Of a stretch of DNA of 64,000 bases, positions 16,448 to 26,659 are shown in pieces (the first letter of the stretch is position 1; each line of letters begins with the position of its first letter). This DNA is from JAENVU01 sp963801105 (GTDB lineage: Bacteria > Actinomycetota > Acidimicrobiia > IMCC26256 > JAENVU01), in NCBI GenBank assembly GCA_963801105.1, contig CAWDDH010000003.1:3286001-3350000 (forward strand), in the 5' to 3' direction. The notes below the pieces were generated by a model. That model ran no database searches. It saw nothing but the letters and a program-made list of their open reading frames with translations, and had not been told where the DNA came from. The position numbers and the translations under genes were made by a program.

Positions 16448-18514
16448 TCACGGAGGTGGTGCGGCCGTGGTCGGGGTCGTGACGGGTCCGCTGGAGGTGG
16501 GCGGCGTGCTCGGGGGTGTGGGCGTGGTGTCCGGGGGGAGCGTGCTCGACGTGGTGGGCGTGAACGCCGGCGTCGAGATCGGCTTGCCGCGTCCGCCGGC
16601 CGGGTTCACCAGCGCCGGCTTGGGCCAGAGCGACGCGTCGGGTGGCGTGAACTGGAGGATCGGCGCGTCCTTCAGGGCCGCGCTCATGAACTTCTCCCAG
16701 ATCATCGCCGGGTACGAGCCGCCGAACACCGTGACCCCGCCGAGTCGCGGCATCGGGATGTTGCCCGCCGGGTTCCCCATCCAGATCGACGCGACGAGCT
16801 GGGGCGTGTACCCGGTGAACCAGGCGTCGGTCTCCTGGTCCCGGGTCCCGGTCTTGCCCGCCATCGGGCGGCCGTCCGGCAGCTTGGCGTTCTTCCCGGT
16901 GCCCTCGGTGACGTGGCTCAGCACGTCGGTGACCGTCCGGGCGACCTGCGGGCTCAGCGCCCGGCGGCCGGTCGGCGCGCGGTAGAGCACCTGGCCGTCG
17001 GTGTCCTCGACCCGCTTGATGAAGATCGGGTCGTGTTCGACGCCCTCGGAGGCGAAGGTGCTGTAGACGGTCGCCATCTCGAGCGGCGAGTGGCCGTCGT
17101 CGCCGATCGCGGTCGAGAGGTACTTGTGGTTGGGCCGGATCGTGCCGAGGTTCTTGGCCATGTCGAGCACCTTCTGGGGCCCCACCGACGTGTAGAGGTT
17201 CAAGAACGCGCAGTTCACCGAATTCTTGGTCTGGTTGTAGATCGTGTCGGTACCACCGCCACCCGCGTTCCGGTACTTCACATTGATGTACCGCCAGGGC
17301 TTGTAGCTGATGAGGCACGGGCTCGAGCCGTTGACGAGATCCTTGGGCGAGTAGCCGTTCGAGAACGCGGTGGCGAGCGTGATCGGCTTGAAGTTGGAGC
17401 CGACCTGGCGCCCGTTCGTGTTCGCCGGACCCATGGTCGCGAGGTTGAAGCCCTGCGGATCCCTGCCCCCCGCGATCGCGAGGACCTCACCGGTCCTCGG
17501 GTTCATCACCGCCATCGACGCGGTGAACGGCGCGAACCGTCCGACGGTGGAGTCCACCGCCGACTGGGCGATGAACGTGCGCTCCTGATCGAACGCGGTG
17601 TAGACGCGCAGCCCACCGGCGAAGACACGCTGGGCGGCCTCCTGCTCGGTCGCACCCAGCTGGGGCAGCTCGAGCAGTCGATTCTTGACCTCCTCGGCGT
17701 ACGGCGAGTGTGCCTGGAGCGTCGGCACCTGCGGCTTGGGTGGCAATGGCTCGGCCGCCGCCGCGGTGGCCTCGGCCTCGGTGATCTCGTGCTGGTCGCC
17801 CATCCGCGAGAGCACCTGCTCCTTGCGGGCCTGGGCGTTCTCGGGGTTCGTGAAGGGGTCGTAGCGGCTCGGGTCCTTGATGAGTCCGGCGAGCAACGCC
17901 GCGTCGCCGAGGCCGAGCTTCTCCAGGGGCTTGCCGATGATCCGGAGGGACGCCGCGTTCACGCCGTAGGCGTTCTCCCCGAAGTACACCGTGTTCAGGT
18001 ACTCCTGCAGAATGCGACGCTTCGACCACTCGTTGGTGAGCCGCGTCGCGAGGACGGCCTCGCGCACCTTGCGGTCGAGCGTCTGCTGCGGATGCTTGAA
18101 GTACCGGTTCTTGATGAGCTGCTGGGTGATCGTCGAGCCACCCTGGTCGACCTGGCCGGCGTCGACGTTCTCCACCAGCGCCCGCACCGCCGAGCGCACA
18201 TCGACGCCGGGGTTCGTGTAGAAGGTCCGGTCCTCCGTCGCGATGACGGCCTCCTGGAGCACCTTGGGCACCGCGTTCAGCGGCACCGGTGAGCGGTCCA
18301 GGTTGCCGAGGCGGTCGATGACGTTGCCGTCCCGGTCGTAGAGGATCGTGGGACCCTCGAGCGGGCGGAGCAACGGCGCGACCTTCCCCGAGTACCGCGC
18401 GCTCGCCGCCAGCGTCTCGACGCCCGGTGCGAGCGCGACGAAGCACACACCGAGAGCCAGGCCCCCGGTCGTCAGAATCGCGACGAGTCGGACGAGTCGG
18501 TTGGAAGTGTGCAT
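16448..18514 (-). CDS. Class A penicillin-binding protein (transglycosylase/transpeptidase)
   Basis: The 688-residue peptidoglycan synthase has an N-terminal membrane anchor (about 7-28). A GT51 domain follows, with the catalytic EDRTFYTNPGVD and GGSTITQQLIKN motifs at about 100-150. The transpeptidase domain has VGSNFKPI (SxxK serine), NSVNCAFLN (SxN) and MAGKTGTRD (KTG). A Pro/Thr-rich tail (after about residue 650) is typical of actinobacterial PonA. The start is the ATG at 18514, eight codons inside the longest frame, with GGAG upstream. It polymerises and cross-links the cell wall outside the membrane. Confidence 0.95.
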   Translation of the reverse strand: MHTSNRLVRLVAILTTGGLALGVCFVALAPGVETLAASARYSGKVAPLLRPLEGPTILYDRDGNVIDRLGNLDRSPVPLNAVPKVLQEAVIATEDRTFYTNPGVDVRSAVRALVENVDAGQVDQGGSTITQQLIKNRYFKHPQQTLDRKVREAVLATRLTNEWSKRRILQEYLNTVYFGENAYGVNAASLRIIGKPLEKLGLGDAALLAGLIKDPSRYDPFTNPENAQARKEQVLSRMGDQHEITEAEATAAAAEPLPPKPQVPTLQAHSPYAEEVKNRLLELPQLGATEQEAAQRVFAGGLRVYTAFDQERTFIAQSAVDSTVGRFAPFTASMAVMNPRTGEVLAIAGGRDPQGFNLATMGPANTNGRQVGSNFKPITLATAFSNGYSPKDLVNGSSPCLISYKPWRYINVKYRNAGGGGTDTIYNQTKNSVNCAFLNLYTSVGPQKVLDMAKNLGTIRPNHKYLSTAIGDDGHSPLEMATVYSTFASEGVEHDPIFIKRVEDTDGQVLYRAPTGRRALSPQVARTVTDVLSHVTEGTGKNAKLPDGRPMAGKTGTRDQETDAWFTGYTPQLVASIWMGNPAGNIPMPRLGGVTVFGGSYPAMIWEKFMSAALKDAPILQFTPPDASLWPKPALVNPAGGRGKPISTPAFTPTTSSTLPPDTTPTPPSTPPTSSGPVTTPTTAAPPP

Positions 18515-18604
18515 GGGAGAGGCTCCAGGATCGCACACCGGCGACGCGTTCTCAGGGCACTGTCACCGGAGAACGCCCGGGCCGAGCGTTCGGTTCCCGG
18601 ACGC

Positions 18605-21600
18605 TCAGCCGGCCGTCAGCCGAGCCCGGACGGCCTCGATGTCCAGCTCCGATCGGGGGACCCGGTACTCCGATGCCGTGGTCTCGCCGGCGAAGACGAG
18701 CACGCCCTCGACGACGGGCAGCCCGGTCGACGTCTCGACCGCCAGCGCGTACGCAGCGAGCTGCGCGCCGTACTCCCCCACCCGCGCGTCGAGCGCGGCG
18801 GCATCCCCGACGAAGTCGGTCTTGTAGTCGACGATCACGAGGCCGGCGTCGGTCCGGAACAGGAGATCGACGTAGCCCTCGACGACCCGGTCGCCCACCG
18901 GCGCGGCCACGTACAGCTCGCGGTGGGGATCCGACCCCGCGGCGACGCGCACCGCCGGCGCGGACCATACCGAGCGCGCCGCGGCCTCGACCTCGGGCGC
19001 CCGGTCCACCATGCCTTCCGCCGCGGCCGCGGCCGTCGCGAGCGGGGCGAGTGACGCGACGTCGTCGAGATCGGCGTGCTCGAGCACCCCGTGCACCGCG
19101 CGGCCGAACGCGGTGGCCGCGCGGCCCCGCCGCCACTCGGGAGCGACGACGTCCGCGCCGGTCGGGCCGAGATCGGATCGCCCGAGACCGTCGTCGTCCT
19201 CGGGCGCGACAGCGCGCGAGGACGACGCGAGCTCCCGGCGCAGCGCCGTCGCCGACACCGTCCGGCGGCGCGCGCCCGTGCGCAGCACCTCGGCCCGGCG
19301 GGTGAGCCAGGCGTCGCGTCGGGCGACGTAGTCCGCGACGTCGACCCCCGGCGGCATTGCGGTCGGGCCCGGTCGGGGCGGCACGGACTCGCCGCCACCC
19401 ACGACGAGCCGGCACGAGTCGGCAGCCTCCTCGGACTCCCGCCACACCATCTGCGCGAACGACTTCACGTTCTCGACATGATGCGCGGCGACGAGCAGGT
19501 GATCGCGCGCCCGGGTGCACGCGACGTAGAGCAGCCGCAGCTTCTCCTCCTCGTCCATCTCGTCCTCGATGTCGGCGAGACGGTCGAAGCCGGAGGTGGC
19601 GACGTCCTTGCGGGCGGACAGCTCGACGGCGTCGCCCTCCCAGTGGACCGAGAACCGACCGCGCCGCGCGCTGATCCGGGTGGTCAGGCCCGACACCACC
19701 GTGATCGGGAACTCCAGACCCTTGGCCCCGTGGATCGTCATGATCCGCACCGCGTGGTCGTCCGACTCGGGGAGCAGGGGCTCGTGGACGCGGGCCATCT
19801 CGGAGCGCTGCAGCTCCGCCCACGCCACGAAGCCGACGAGATCGGCCGACTGGGACGCCTCGTAGAGCCGGGCCTGATCCACGAGGAAGCGGATCCGGCG
19901 CCAGGTGTCGCGCGCGCGGGGCGACGCGAGCGCGATGGCCATGACCCGGCGCTCCCGGACGACCGTCTCGAGCAGCTCGCTGGGTGCGCTCCACCAGCGT
20001 ACGGCGTGCAGCGCGTCGAGGAATGCGAGCGCCTGGCCCACCGGGTGGTCCGCGTCCAGCTCCGGCCGGGATGCACCGAGGTCCCACCGGCCTCCGGCGC
20101 GGGCGTAGGCCACGAGATCGTCGTCCCCGCAGCCCAGGATCGGCGACCGGAGCGCGGCGACGAGCGCCACCGCGTCGGAGGGCTGCGCGACCGCCCGGAG
20201 GATCGACAGCAGGTCGCGGATCTCCTGGGTCTCGTAGACGAGCGTGCCCGTCTCCGAGCGGAACTCGACGCCGCGCTCGCGGAGCGCGTCCATCAGCACG
20301 CCGAGCGAGGTGCGGGTCGGTACGAGGATCGCGATGTCCTCGGGACGGGCAGGATGCCACTCGCCGTCGCGCTCGACCGGCCACTGCTCCGGCGCGGCCA
20401 GGATCCCCGCCACTGCATCGGCCACCGCGCCGCCCTCGAGCTCGCGCAGCTCCTGGGCCCGCAGCTTCTCCTCCTTCGGGTGCGGACCACCGAGCAGGCG
20501 GACCCGGTGATCGCCCGGGCCGTCGGCCCGGTGACCGTCGAGCGCCTCGTACCGGGGCCGCCGGCCCGGCACCTCCTCGTCCATGAGCCGGTCGAAGACG
20601 TGGTTCACCCACGCGAGCACGGGCGGCACGGTCCGGAAGTTCGTCGAGAGGCGTGCCGACGTGCCCGCGAACGTGTCCCGGGCGGTGAGGAACAGGCCGA
20701 TGTCCGCCCGCCGGAACCGGTAGATCGACTGCTTCGGGTCGCCGACGAAGAAGAGTCGCTCGGGGTCGAAGGGAACGTCGGTCCAGTCGGTGCCCGGCGC
20801 GACCTCCCCCACCGACGCGGCGATCAGGGTGGCGAGCTCGATCTGGATCGGGTCGGTGTCCTGGAACTCGTCGATCAACAGACGCGAGTAGCGCCGGTGC
20901 AACGCCTCCCGCGCGGCGGCGTCCACGCGCAGAAGGTGCCGGGCGAACACGAGCAGGTCGTGGAACTGGAGCCGACCCTCGCGCCGGCGCTCCTCCGCCG
21001 CGGCGACAGTGAAGCGCGCCACCTCGCCGGCCAGCACGCGCAGCACGTCGTCGGCCGTCGCGTCGAACAACGCATCGAGCGCCTCCTCGGCGGCGGCGAC
21101 CGTTCCCGACGCCCACGCCTTCGCATCGGCGTCGCCCCAGTTGGCGGCCTTCCCCCAGCTCTTGTGCCCCCACTTCTTCTTGGCGCGCCGCTTCGTGCCG
21201 GCAAGGCGCAGCAGCGCGCGGTCGGTTCCGTGGGCGAGCGCCTGGCGGACGGCGTCGATCTCGACCTGGTTCTGGAGGATCCTGGCGGCCAGCGAATCGT
21301 CCGGGATCTCCCGGCACCGCACGAGCACGGGCTCCACCTCGGCCATCGCGGCGCGCGCCGCGGTGCGGTCCACCGCCGGCGCCACCACCGGCAGGTCGAC
21401 GACGCCCTCGAGGCGGTCCCAGTTGTCGGCGAAGCGCGCGGCGAGGTCTCGCAGCGACGGCAGCTTCGGGTGGTCGACCCGGATGTCGAGCAGGCGGGCC
21501 AGCGCGACGACCGGTGCCAGGGTGAGATCGGCGAACATCCGGTCGACCTGCTCCTGCCACCGCCGTCCGAACTCGAGCAGGCTCTCGACCTCGTCGAGCA

Positions 21601-21994
21601 CCTCCACACTCGGCGGCAGCCCCGCCTCGACCGGATGCTCGGACAGGATCCGCTGGGCGAAGCTGTGCACGGTGCCGATCGCCGCCGCGTCGAGCTCCGC
21701 GAGCGCCGCCTCGGCCCGGGCCAGATCAGCGGCGTCGGTCGTGTCGTCGTGCACGCACCGCTCGAACGACTCCCGGATCCGGGCGCGCAGCTCGCTCGCG
21801 GCGGCCTCGGTGAAGGTGACCGCGGCGATCTCGCGCATCGGGACGTTCCGCCGCAGCACCAGGGCGACCACCCGGGCGACGAGCTGACTCGTCTTGCCCG
21901 TGCCGGCGCCGGCCTCGACGAAGAGCAGCTCGTCGAGACCGTCGGCGGTGATGAGGCGCCGGACCCCCTCGTCCGCGAGCACGGCGGCGCTCAT
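18605..21994 (-). CDS. AddA-like UvrD-family helicase-nuclease
   Basis: The 1129-residue protein has a Walker A EAGAGTGKT at 27-35, Walker B LLIDEFQDTDP, and the helicase motifs VGDPKQSIYRFRRAD, IHGAKGLEFPITVVSGL and LLYVACTRARDHLL. A C-terminal PD-(D/E)XK nuclease shows EGYVDLLFRTDAG and IVDYKTD. This architecture processes double-strand DNA ends for RecA loading, with the AddA subunit as the main 3'-5' motor. The ATG overlaps the upstream stop by four bases (ATGA), so the 248-codon upstream extension of the frame is rejected. Its partner is encoded immediately before it. Confidence 0.93.
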   Translation of the reverse strand: MSAAVLADEGVRRLITADGLDELLFVEAGAGTGKTSQLVARVVALVLRRNVPMREIAAVTFTEAAASELRARIRESFERCVHDDTTDAADLARAEAALAELDAAAIGTVHSFAQRILSEHPVEAGLPPSVEVLDEVESLLEFGRRWQEQVDRMFADLTLAPVVALARLLDIRVDHPKLPSLRDLAARFADNWDRLEGVVDLPVVAPAVDRTAARAAMAEVEPVLVRCREIPDDSLAARILQNQVEIDAVRQALAHGTDRALLRLAGTKRRAKKKWGHKSWGKAANWGDADAKAWASGTVAAAEEALDALFDATADDVLRVLAGEVARFTVAAAEERRREGRLQFHDLLVFARHLLRVDAAAREALHRRYSRLLIDEFQDTDPIQIELATLIAASVGEVAPGTDWTDVPFDPERLFFVGDPKQSIYRFRRADIGLFLTARDTFAGTSARLSTNFRTVPPVLAWVNHVFDRLMDEEVPGRRPRYEALDGHRADGPGDHRVRLLGGPHPKEEKLRAQELRELEGGAVADAVAGILAAPEQWPVERDGEWHPARPEDIAILVPTRTSLGVLMDALRERGVEFRSETGTLVYETQEIRDLLSILRAVAQPSDAVALVAALRSPILGCGDDDLVAYARAGGRWDLGASRPELDADHPVGQALAFLDALHAVRWWSAPSELLETVVRERRVMAIALASPRARDTWRRIRFLVDQARLYEASQSADLVGFVAWAELQRSEMARVHEPLLPESDDHAVRIMTIHGAKGLEFPITVVSGLTTRISARRGRFSVHWEGDAVELSARKDVATSGFDRLADIEDEMDEEEKLRLLYVACTRARDHLLVAAHHVENVKSFAQMVWRESEEAADSCRLVVGGGESVPPRPGPTAMPPGVDVADYVARRDAWLTRRAEVLRTGARRRTVSATALRRELASSSRAVAPEDDDGLGRSDLGPTGADVVAPEWRRGRAATAFGRAVHGVLEHADLDDVASLAPLATAAAAAEGMVDRAPEVEAAARSVWSAPAVRVAAGSDPHRELYVAAPVGDRVVEGYVDLLFRTDAGLVIVDYKTDFVGDAAALDARVGEYGAQLAAYALAVETSTGLPVVEGVLVFAGETTASEYRVPRSELDIEAVRARLTAG

Positions 21995-24900
21995 TCCACC
22001 ACCTCGGGCATGAGTCCGTGGAGGTGCTCCAGCTCGGGCGCGTCGATCTTCGCGTCGCACTGCGCCCCGCGATCCACGGGGCAGAGATCGTCGAAGTCGC
22101 AGTACGCGCAGTTGGCCTCGGTGTCGTGCAGCCAGCTCGGCTCGCCGGGCGCGGCCGGGAAGATCCCGCCGTCGATGCCCTCCACGATCCGGCCGACCAC
22201 CGCGCGGAACCGCTCGGACGTCGCGTCGTCCAGTGCGACCTCGGCCCGCCCGAACCCGCCGCGCTGGGACACGTACCAGTACGCCGACTCCACGAGATCG
22301 GCGCCGAGGTGCTGGCGGGCCGCTTCGGCGTAGAGCGGCAGTTGGAGCCGGTCCCCCGCCCAGACCGGGTCGTCGTCGCACCCGTCCGGCGGTTGCCCGG
22401 GCCGACCCGTCTTGTAGTCGAGCACGACGAGCGTGCCGTCGGGCCGGCGGTCGATGCGGTCGGCGCGGCCACGGAACCGAACGACCGACCCGTTCGGCGT
22501 CTCGATCGTGACCGGCGGGACGTCCTCGAAGCCGAACGCGAACTCCACGCGCTCGGGAACCGCCCGCTGGTCCATGCGGTACGCGCTGTCCACCAGGAGG
22601 AACTGCACGAGGTCGGTCTCGATCTCGTCGCGGTGCAGCTCCCAGAGCACCGCCTTGCCGGTGAGACCGTGGGCCTCGGCCGTCGCCGCGGCCTCCTCGA
22701 TCAGCTCCCGCATGCGCGCCACCGCGGTCAACGGCCACGGCTCACCCACGGGTACCCGCTCCTCGGGCGGCCGGGCCAGCTCCTCGCCGATGAAGCGCTC
22801 CAGCACCTCGTGCACCAGCGTGCCCCGATCGAGCGGCGACAGCTCGAGCAGCCGCTCCGGGGTCTCCTCCACCGGGACCCGGAGCACATTGGCGAGGAAG
22901 TAGCGGAACGGGCAGGAGGCCCAGTCCTCCAGACGGGTCGCCGACACGACGTCACCCGTCGCGGGAGACGCAACGAGATCGGCGACCGCGCTGACGTTGC
23001 CGTCCCAGCGGGTGAGCGCGGCCGACGCCCGGGCGCGCGTGGCCTCCACCCCGACCGCGACCCCCGCCGCGTCGGTGGCGGCCGGGTGGGCGAGGACGTC
23101 ACCGCCGGCAGCCACGAAGGCGGCGAGCTCGCCCAGCTCCCGCTCGACGAGCGACGACGACTCCGCGCGGGCCAGGCCCGCGGAGAACGACGCGACCGCA
23201 TCCACCGACGCGGCCGCGCCGAGCGCCCCGAAGTCGCTGGCAAACACCCGGGTCCCGGCAAGCGCGGAGGCGGTGTCGAGCAGGAGGCGGGACGGGAGCC
23301 GCTCGCGCGCGGTGCGCAGGTCGCCGCGGGCGAAGCTCAGCACCCGGTGGTCCGCACCCGCCGCCAGTGCGGCGAGCAACGCCCGCCGCTGGTCGGCGAG
23401 GCCCGACTCGCGCGTGGGCAGCTCACCGGGCGGCGCGAGCACTCGGTCCGCGTCGGCGAGCAGCGCGTCCTCGCGACGGGTGACGGGGTACTGCCCCTCG
23501 GCGAGGCCGACCGCGAACACCGCGTCGAGGTCCAGGCCGACGCCCGCCGCGATCGACGTGCAGAGCACGCCGTCGCCGAAGGTGCCCGAGCGCCCGACCG
23601 GCGCCGCCAGCTCGACGCCCACGGCCGCGGCGAAGGTCGCGAAGGACGGATCCGGCTCGATCGCGTCCAGCGCGGCGCAGCCGTCGAGCACTGCGAGCAC
23701 GCCCTCCCACGCGTCGCGCTCCTCGTCGGGCCAGCCGGGCCCGGGTTCGCCGACCAGGTCGACGACCGCCAGCCGGGCCCGTTCCGCCCGCGCGGCCCAG
23801 CCGGTGGCCCGCTCGAGGTCCGCCAGCCGGGCGCCGAGGTCCGACACGAACTCGGCCAGCGCGCGCGTCGCCCGGGCCTCGCGCCGTACGGACTCCTCGC
23901 CACCCACACCGGTGCCGGCCCGGTCGGCCGCCTGCTGCTCCAGCTCGGCCGCGTGCCGCTCGAGCCGGATCTCCCAGTCCTCGCCGTCCACCACCCCGGC
24001 CCGCCGCGAGATCCGGTCCCACCGCTCGACCGGCACCGGCCGCCCGTCGCCGGTGCGGAGGGGCACGCTGGCGAACAGGTCGACGAGCTCGTCCCGCGCG
24101 AACCGCGCGCCGACGAGCGCGACCACGCGGTCGAGCGTCCGGCCCGCGACCGTGTCGGCCAACAGGCGCGTCGAAGCCCCGTTGTGCGCGAGGCCCGCGG
24201 CCCGCAGCTGCGCGTCCACCGCGCGTGCGTAGGGCTCGATCGGGGGCACGAGGATTGCCATGCGGTCGAGGCGGGTCCCGGCCTCGGCGAGCGCCAGCAC
24301 GCGCCGCACCACGGCGCGAACCTCCTCGTCCACGTCCGACGCGGTCACGATCTCGGTCCCGGTGGCGACCTCCTCGACCGCGCCCGTCACGGCGACGCCC
24401 AGCGCCTCGCACGCCTGGAGCACCGGCGCGTCCGCGGACGCGTCGCCCGTCAGGCCCACGATCATCCCGCTCGGACGCCGCTCGCGGGCCGCCCGGACGA
24501 CCCGGGCGAGCGCGACCGGGATGGGCTGGGGAAGATGCACGAGGACTGTGCCGAGCGCATCGAGCACCGGTTCCCCCGCCTCCACGGCGGCGAGGGCGTG
24601 CGCCGCGAGCGTCTCCTCCCCCGAGTAGCCCTCCAGCCGCGCGCGCACCCGCCCGCACAGCTCGATCAGCTCGCGGGCGCGCGGTGAGCCCTGCCCGAGG
24701 AGACGGTCCCGCGTGGCCTCCTCCACCCGCGACAGCTCCGCGAACCGTCGGGCGATGGCCCGCTCGGTCGCGACGTGGCCGGCCACGGGTCGGAAGCTCC
24801 CCGGCTCGGCGCGCAGCTCGACCCGGATCGCCGCGAGCAGCACCGGCTCGGTCAGGGGCAGGCGCCCGGCTGCGGCGGACCGAGCGCGCCCGAGCCGCTC

Positions 24901-25176
24901 CGCCAGCGCGAACGGCGTGAGGAACGCCACGTTCGCGAGCCCACCCTGCTCGCCGAGCCTGCGCCGGGCGGTGAGCCCGGCGAGGTTCGACGGCACGACC
25001 ACCGTCACGGGCGCGAGCGGGTCCTCGGCCTGGGCGGCGCGCACTGCTTCCCGGAGGGCGTCGGTCGCGGGGCGGCCGTAACGCACGACCCCGGCCACGC
25101 GGCGCGCCGGGGCACGGCCCCCCACGTTCGCCCGCTCCGCCATCACCGCCGGAGCGTACGCGCGAGGTGTGACCAC
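21991..25176 (-). CDS. AddB-like nuclease subunit with Fe-S cluster cysteines
   Basis: The 1061-residue protein has a degenerate helicase fold: it starts with PVTVVVPSNLAGLTARRRL and has no GxGKT Walker A. A C-terminal PD-(D/E)XK nuclease follows (RFRGRADRIDRRPDG, VVLDYKTGRPG). One cysteine before the nuclease (WASCPFRYFLAN) and the closing group NCAYCDFDDLCP match the AddB iron-sulfur staple. It should pair with the downstream helicase as an AddAB complex. The start is GTG 25176 with GGAGG four bases before it; ATG 25143 is an alternative. Mycobacteria use AdnAB, in which both subunits have motors, so this pair is of the other type. Confidence 0.88.
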   Translation of the reverse strand: MVTPRAYAPAVMAERANVGGRAPARRVAGVVRYGRPATDALREAVRAAQAEDPLAPVTVVVPSNLAGLTARRRLGEQGGLANVAFLTPFALAERLGRARSAAAGRLPLTEPVLLAAIRVELRAEPGSFRPVAGHVATERAIARRFAELSRVEEATRDRLLGQGSPRARELIELCGRVRARLEGYSGEETLAAHALAAVEAGEPVLDALGTVLVHLPQPIPVALARVVRAARERRPSGMIVGLTGDASADAPVLQACEALGVAVTGAVEEVATGTEIVTASDVDEEVRAVVRRVLALAEAGTRLDRMAILVPPIEPYARAVDAQLRAAGLAHNGASTRLLADTVAGRTLDRVVALVGARFARDELVDLFASVPLRTGDGRPVPVERWDRISRRAGVVDGEDWEIRLERHAAELEQQAADRAGTGVGGEESVRREARATRALAEFVSDLGARLADLERATGWAARAERARLAVVDLVGEPGPGWPDEERDAWEGVLAVLDGCAALDAIEPDPSFATFAAAVGVELAAPVGRSGTFGDGVLCTSIAAGVGLDLDAVFAVGLAEGQYPVTRREDALLADADRVLAPPGELPTRESGLADQRRALLAALAAGADHRVLSFARGDLRTARERLPSRLLLDTASALAGTRVFASDFGALGAAASVDAVASFSAGLARAESSSLVERELGELAAFVAAGGDVLAHPAATDAAGVAVGVEATRARASAALTRWDGNVSAVADLVASPATGDVVSATRLEDWASCPFRYFLANVLRVPVEETPERLLELSPLDRGTLVHEVLERFIGEELARPPEERVPVGEPWPLTAVARMRELIEEAAATAEAHGLTGKAVLWELHRDEIETDLVQFLLVDSAYRMDQRAVPERVEFAFGFEDVPPVTIETPNGSVVRFRGRADRIDRRPDGTLVVLDYKTGRPGQPPDGCDDDPVWAGDRLQLPLYAEAARQHLGADLVESAYWYVSQRGGFGRAEVALDDATSERFRAVVGRIVEGIDGGIFPAAPGEPSWLHDTEANCAYCDFDDLCPVDRGAQCDAKIDAPELEHLHGLMPEVVE

Positions 25177-25194
25177 CTAGCCTCCCTGACGGCC

Positions 25195-26106
25195 ATGCCT
25201 CCCCTCGCCCCGCTTCCCGACGCCCCCGGCTGGTTCCGCCGCGCGCTCGCAGTCCCCTTCGAGGAGGGAATCGTGGACGTCGACGGGCCGATCCACTTCC
25301 TGGCCTGGGGCCCACCCGACACCCGCGGGCTCGTGTTCGTGCACGGTGGTGGCGCCCACGCGCACTGGTGGACCCACGTGGCGGCGACCTTCGCGTCCGA
25401 GTTCCGGGTGGTCGCGCTCGACCTCTCCGGTCACGGCGACAGCACCCACCGCGACCGCTACACCCTCGAGCAGTGGACCGACGAGGTCATCGCCGCGGCC
25501 GGCGCCGGCGCGATCAGCGGACCGCCCGTCCTCGTCGGTCACAGCATGGGCGGCTTCGTGACCATCGCGACCGCCGCCCGGCACGCCGACCGCCTGTCCG
25601 GGGTCGTCGTCTGCGACTCGCCGGTGACCGAGCCCGACCCCGAGATCGGCGCGTACCACCTCAAGGAGGCGTTCGGGCGGCCGCGGACCTACCCGACCGT
25701 CGAGGAGGCGATCATCCGCTTCCGCACCGTGCCCGCGCAGGCGCACTACCTCGACTACGTGATGGACCACGTCGTGCGCCGCTCGCTCCACCCCGTCGAG
25801 GGTGGGTACCAGTGGAAGTTCGACCGGCGAATCTTCGAGCAGTTCGGTGCCGGCATGCGCTCGATCGCGCTCCCCTACCTCGACGACGTCACGTGCCGGC
25901 TCGCGCTGCTCAAGTCCGAGTACGGGCTCGTCACCGACGACATCGGCGCGTCGATGTACGACCGCCTCGGCCGGGTCACGCCGATCATCGAGATCCCCGA
26001 GGCGGGGCACCACGCGATGCTCGACACGCCGCTGATCCTTCTCACCGCGATCCGCACGCTGCTCGCCGATTGGGACCACTCGGAGGCCCATCGCCGACGG
26101 GCGTGA
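25195..26106 (+). CDS. Alpha/beta hydrolase
   Basis: The 303-residue alpha/beta-hydrolase fold protein has the oxyanion segment VFVHGGGAHAHWW, then VVALDLSGHGDS, the nucleophile elbow LVGHSMGGFV, and a late EAGHHAMLDTP carrying the catalytic histidine. An acid is likely in the PIIEIPE region or before it. Such enzymes include esterases, epoxide hydrolases and meta-cleavage hydrolases, and the substrate is not evident. It diverges from addB by 18 bases, so the promoters overlap gene ends. Confidence 0.87.
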   Translation: MPPLAPLPDAPGWFRRALAVPFEEGIVDVDGPIHFLAWGPPDTRGLVFVHGGGAHAHWWTHVAATFASEFRVVALDLSGHGDSTHRDRYTLEQWTDEVIAAAGAGAISGPPVLVGHSMGGFVTIATAARHADRLSGVVVCDSPVTEPDPEIGAYHLKEAFGRPRTYPTVEEAIIRFRTVPAQAHYLDYVMDHVVRRSLHPVEGGYQWKFDRRIFEQFGAGMRSIALPYLDDVTCRLALLKSEYGLVTDDIGASMYDRLGRVTPIIEIPEAGHHAMLDTPLILLTAIRTLLADWDHSEAHRRRA

Positions 26107-26178
26107 CGGACTCCGGACCGGATCGACCCTTCGGTCCGTGAGCACGACCCGGTCCCTCTCGTCACGACGCTGTGTCGC

Positions 26179-26640
26179 TCAGACCGGCGGCGTATCGCTG
26201 ACGAGACGGTCGAACTCGGCCACGCGCTCGGTGTCCTCGTAGTCCTCCTGGCTGCGCAGCTTCCCCCAGGACAGACGAGCGAACAGCACCGCGCGGTTCG
26301 CGTACACGTCCTGACCGTCGAGGCCGACGATGCCGTGCCGCACCCGGATCGCGACCCGCATGTTCCACGGCGGGCCGTTGACAAGGATGTCCTCGATCGT
26401 CATCTCGATCCCATAGCTCACGTAGCGCTCGAGGAACGCCTCGACCTCGGCGCGGCCCACGTGGGTCGGTGTGGAGACTCGACCCGTGCCCGGCTCGCGG
26501 AACATCCGCGACCACGTGTTGTCACCCGGAAACGTGAGCGTCGCGTCGTCGGAGAACATCGCGAGCGTCGGCTGGTACCGACCTTCGTTGAGCAGCCGGA
26601 TGTTCTTGCGGATCATCGCCCGCGCCGCGGCCTTGTACAC
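26179..26640 (-). CDS. SnoaL/NTF2-like protein
   Basis: The 153-residue protein has the NTF2-like layout: helix ARAMIRKNIRLLNEGRYQP, then MFSDDATLTFPG, a later ERYVSYGIEMTIEDILVNG and a final sheet VYANRAVLFARLSWGKL. The fold covers small hydrolases, isomerases and binding proteins; the residues do not single one out. The GTG start has GGAGG five bases upstream. It is divergently transcribed from a TetR regulator across a spacer holding a perfect 20-bp palindrome, so it is probably the regulated target. Confidence 0.8.
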   Translation of the reverse strand: MYKAAARAMIRKNIRLLNEGRYQPTLAMFSDDATLTFPGDNTWSRMFREPGTGRVSTPTHVGRAEVEAFLERYVSYGIEMTIEDILVNGPPWNMRVAIRVRHGIVGLDGQDVYANRAVLFARLSWGKLRSQEDYEDTERVAEFDRLVSDTPPV

Positions 26641-26659
26641 ATGGACCTCCCAGCATCAG

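Noticed and set aside
19076..24687. Very long plus-strand frames across the AddAB genes
   Set aside because: Translations are rich in Arg, Gly, His and Asp without motifs; the minus-strand helicase-nuclease genes explain the sequence fully.
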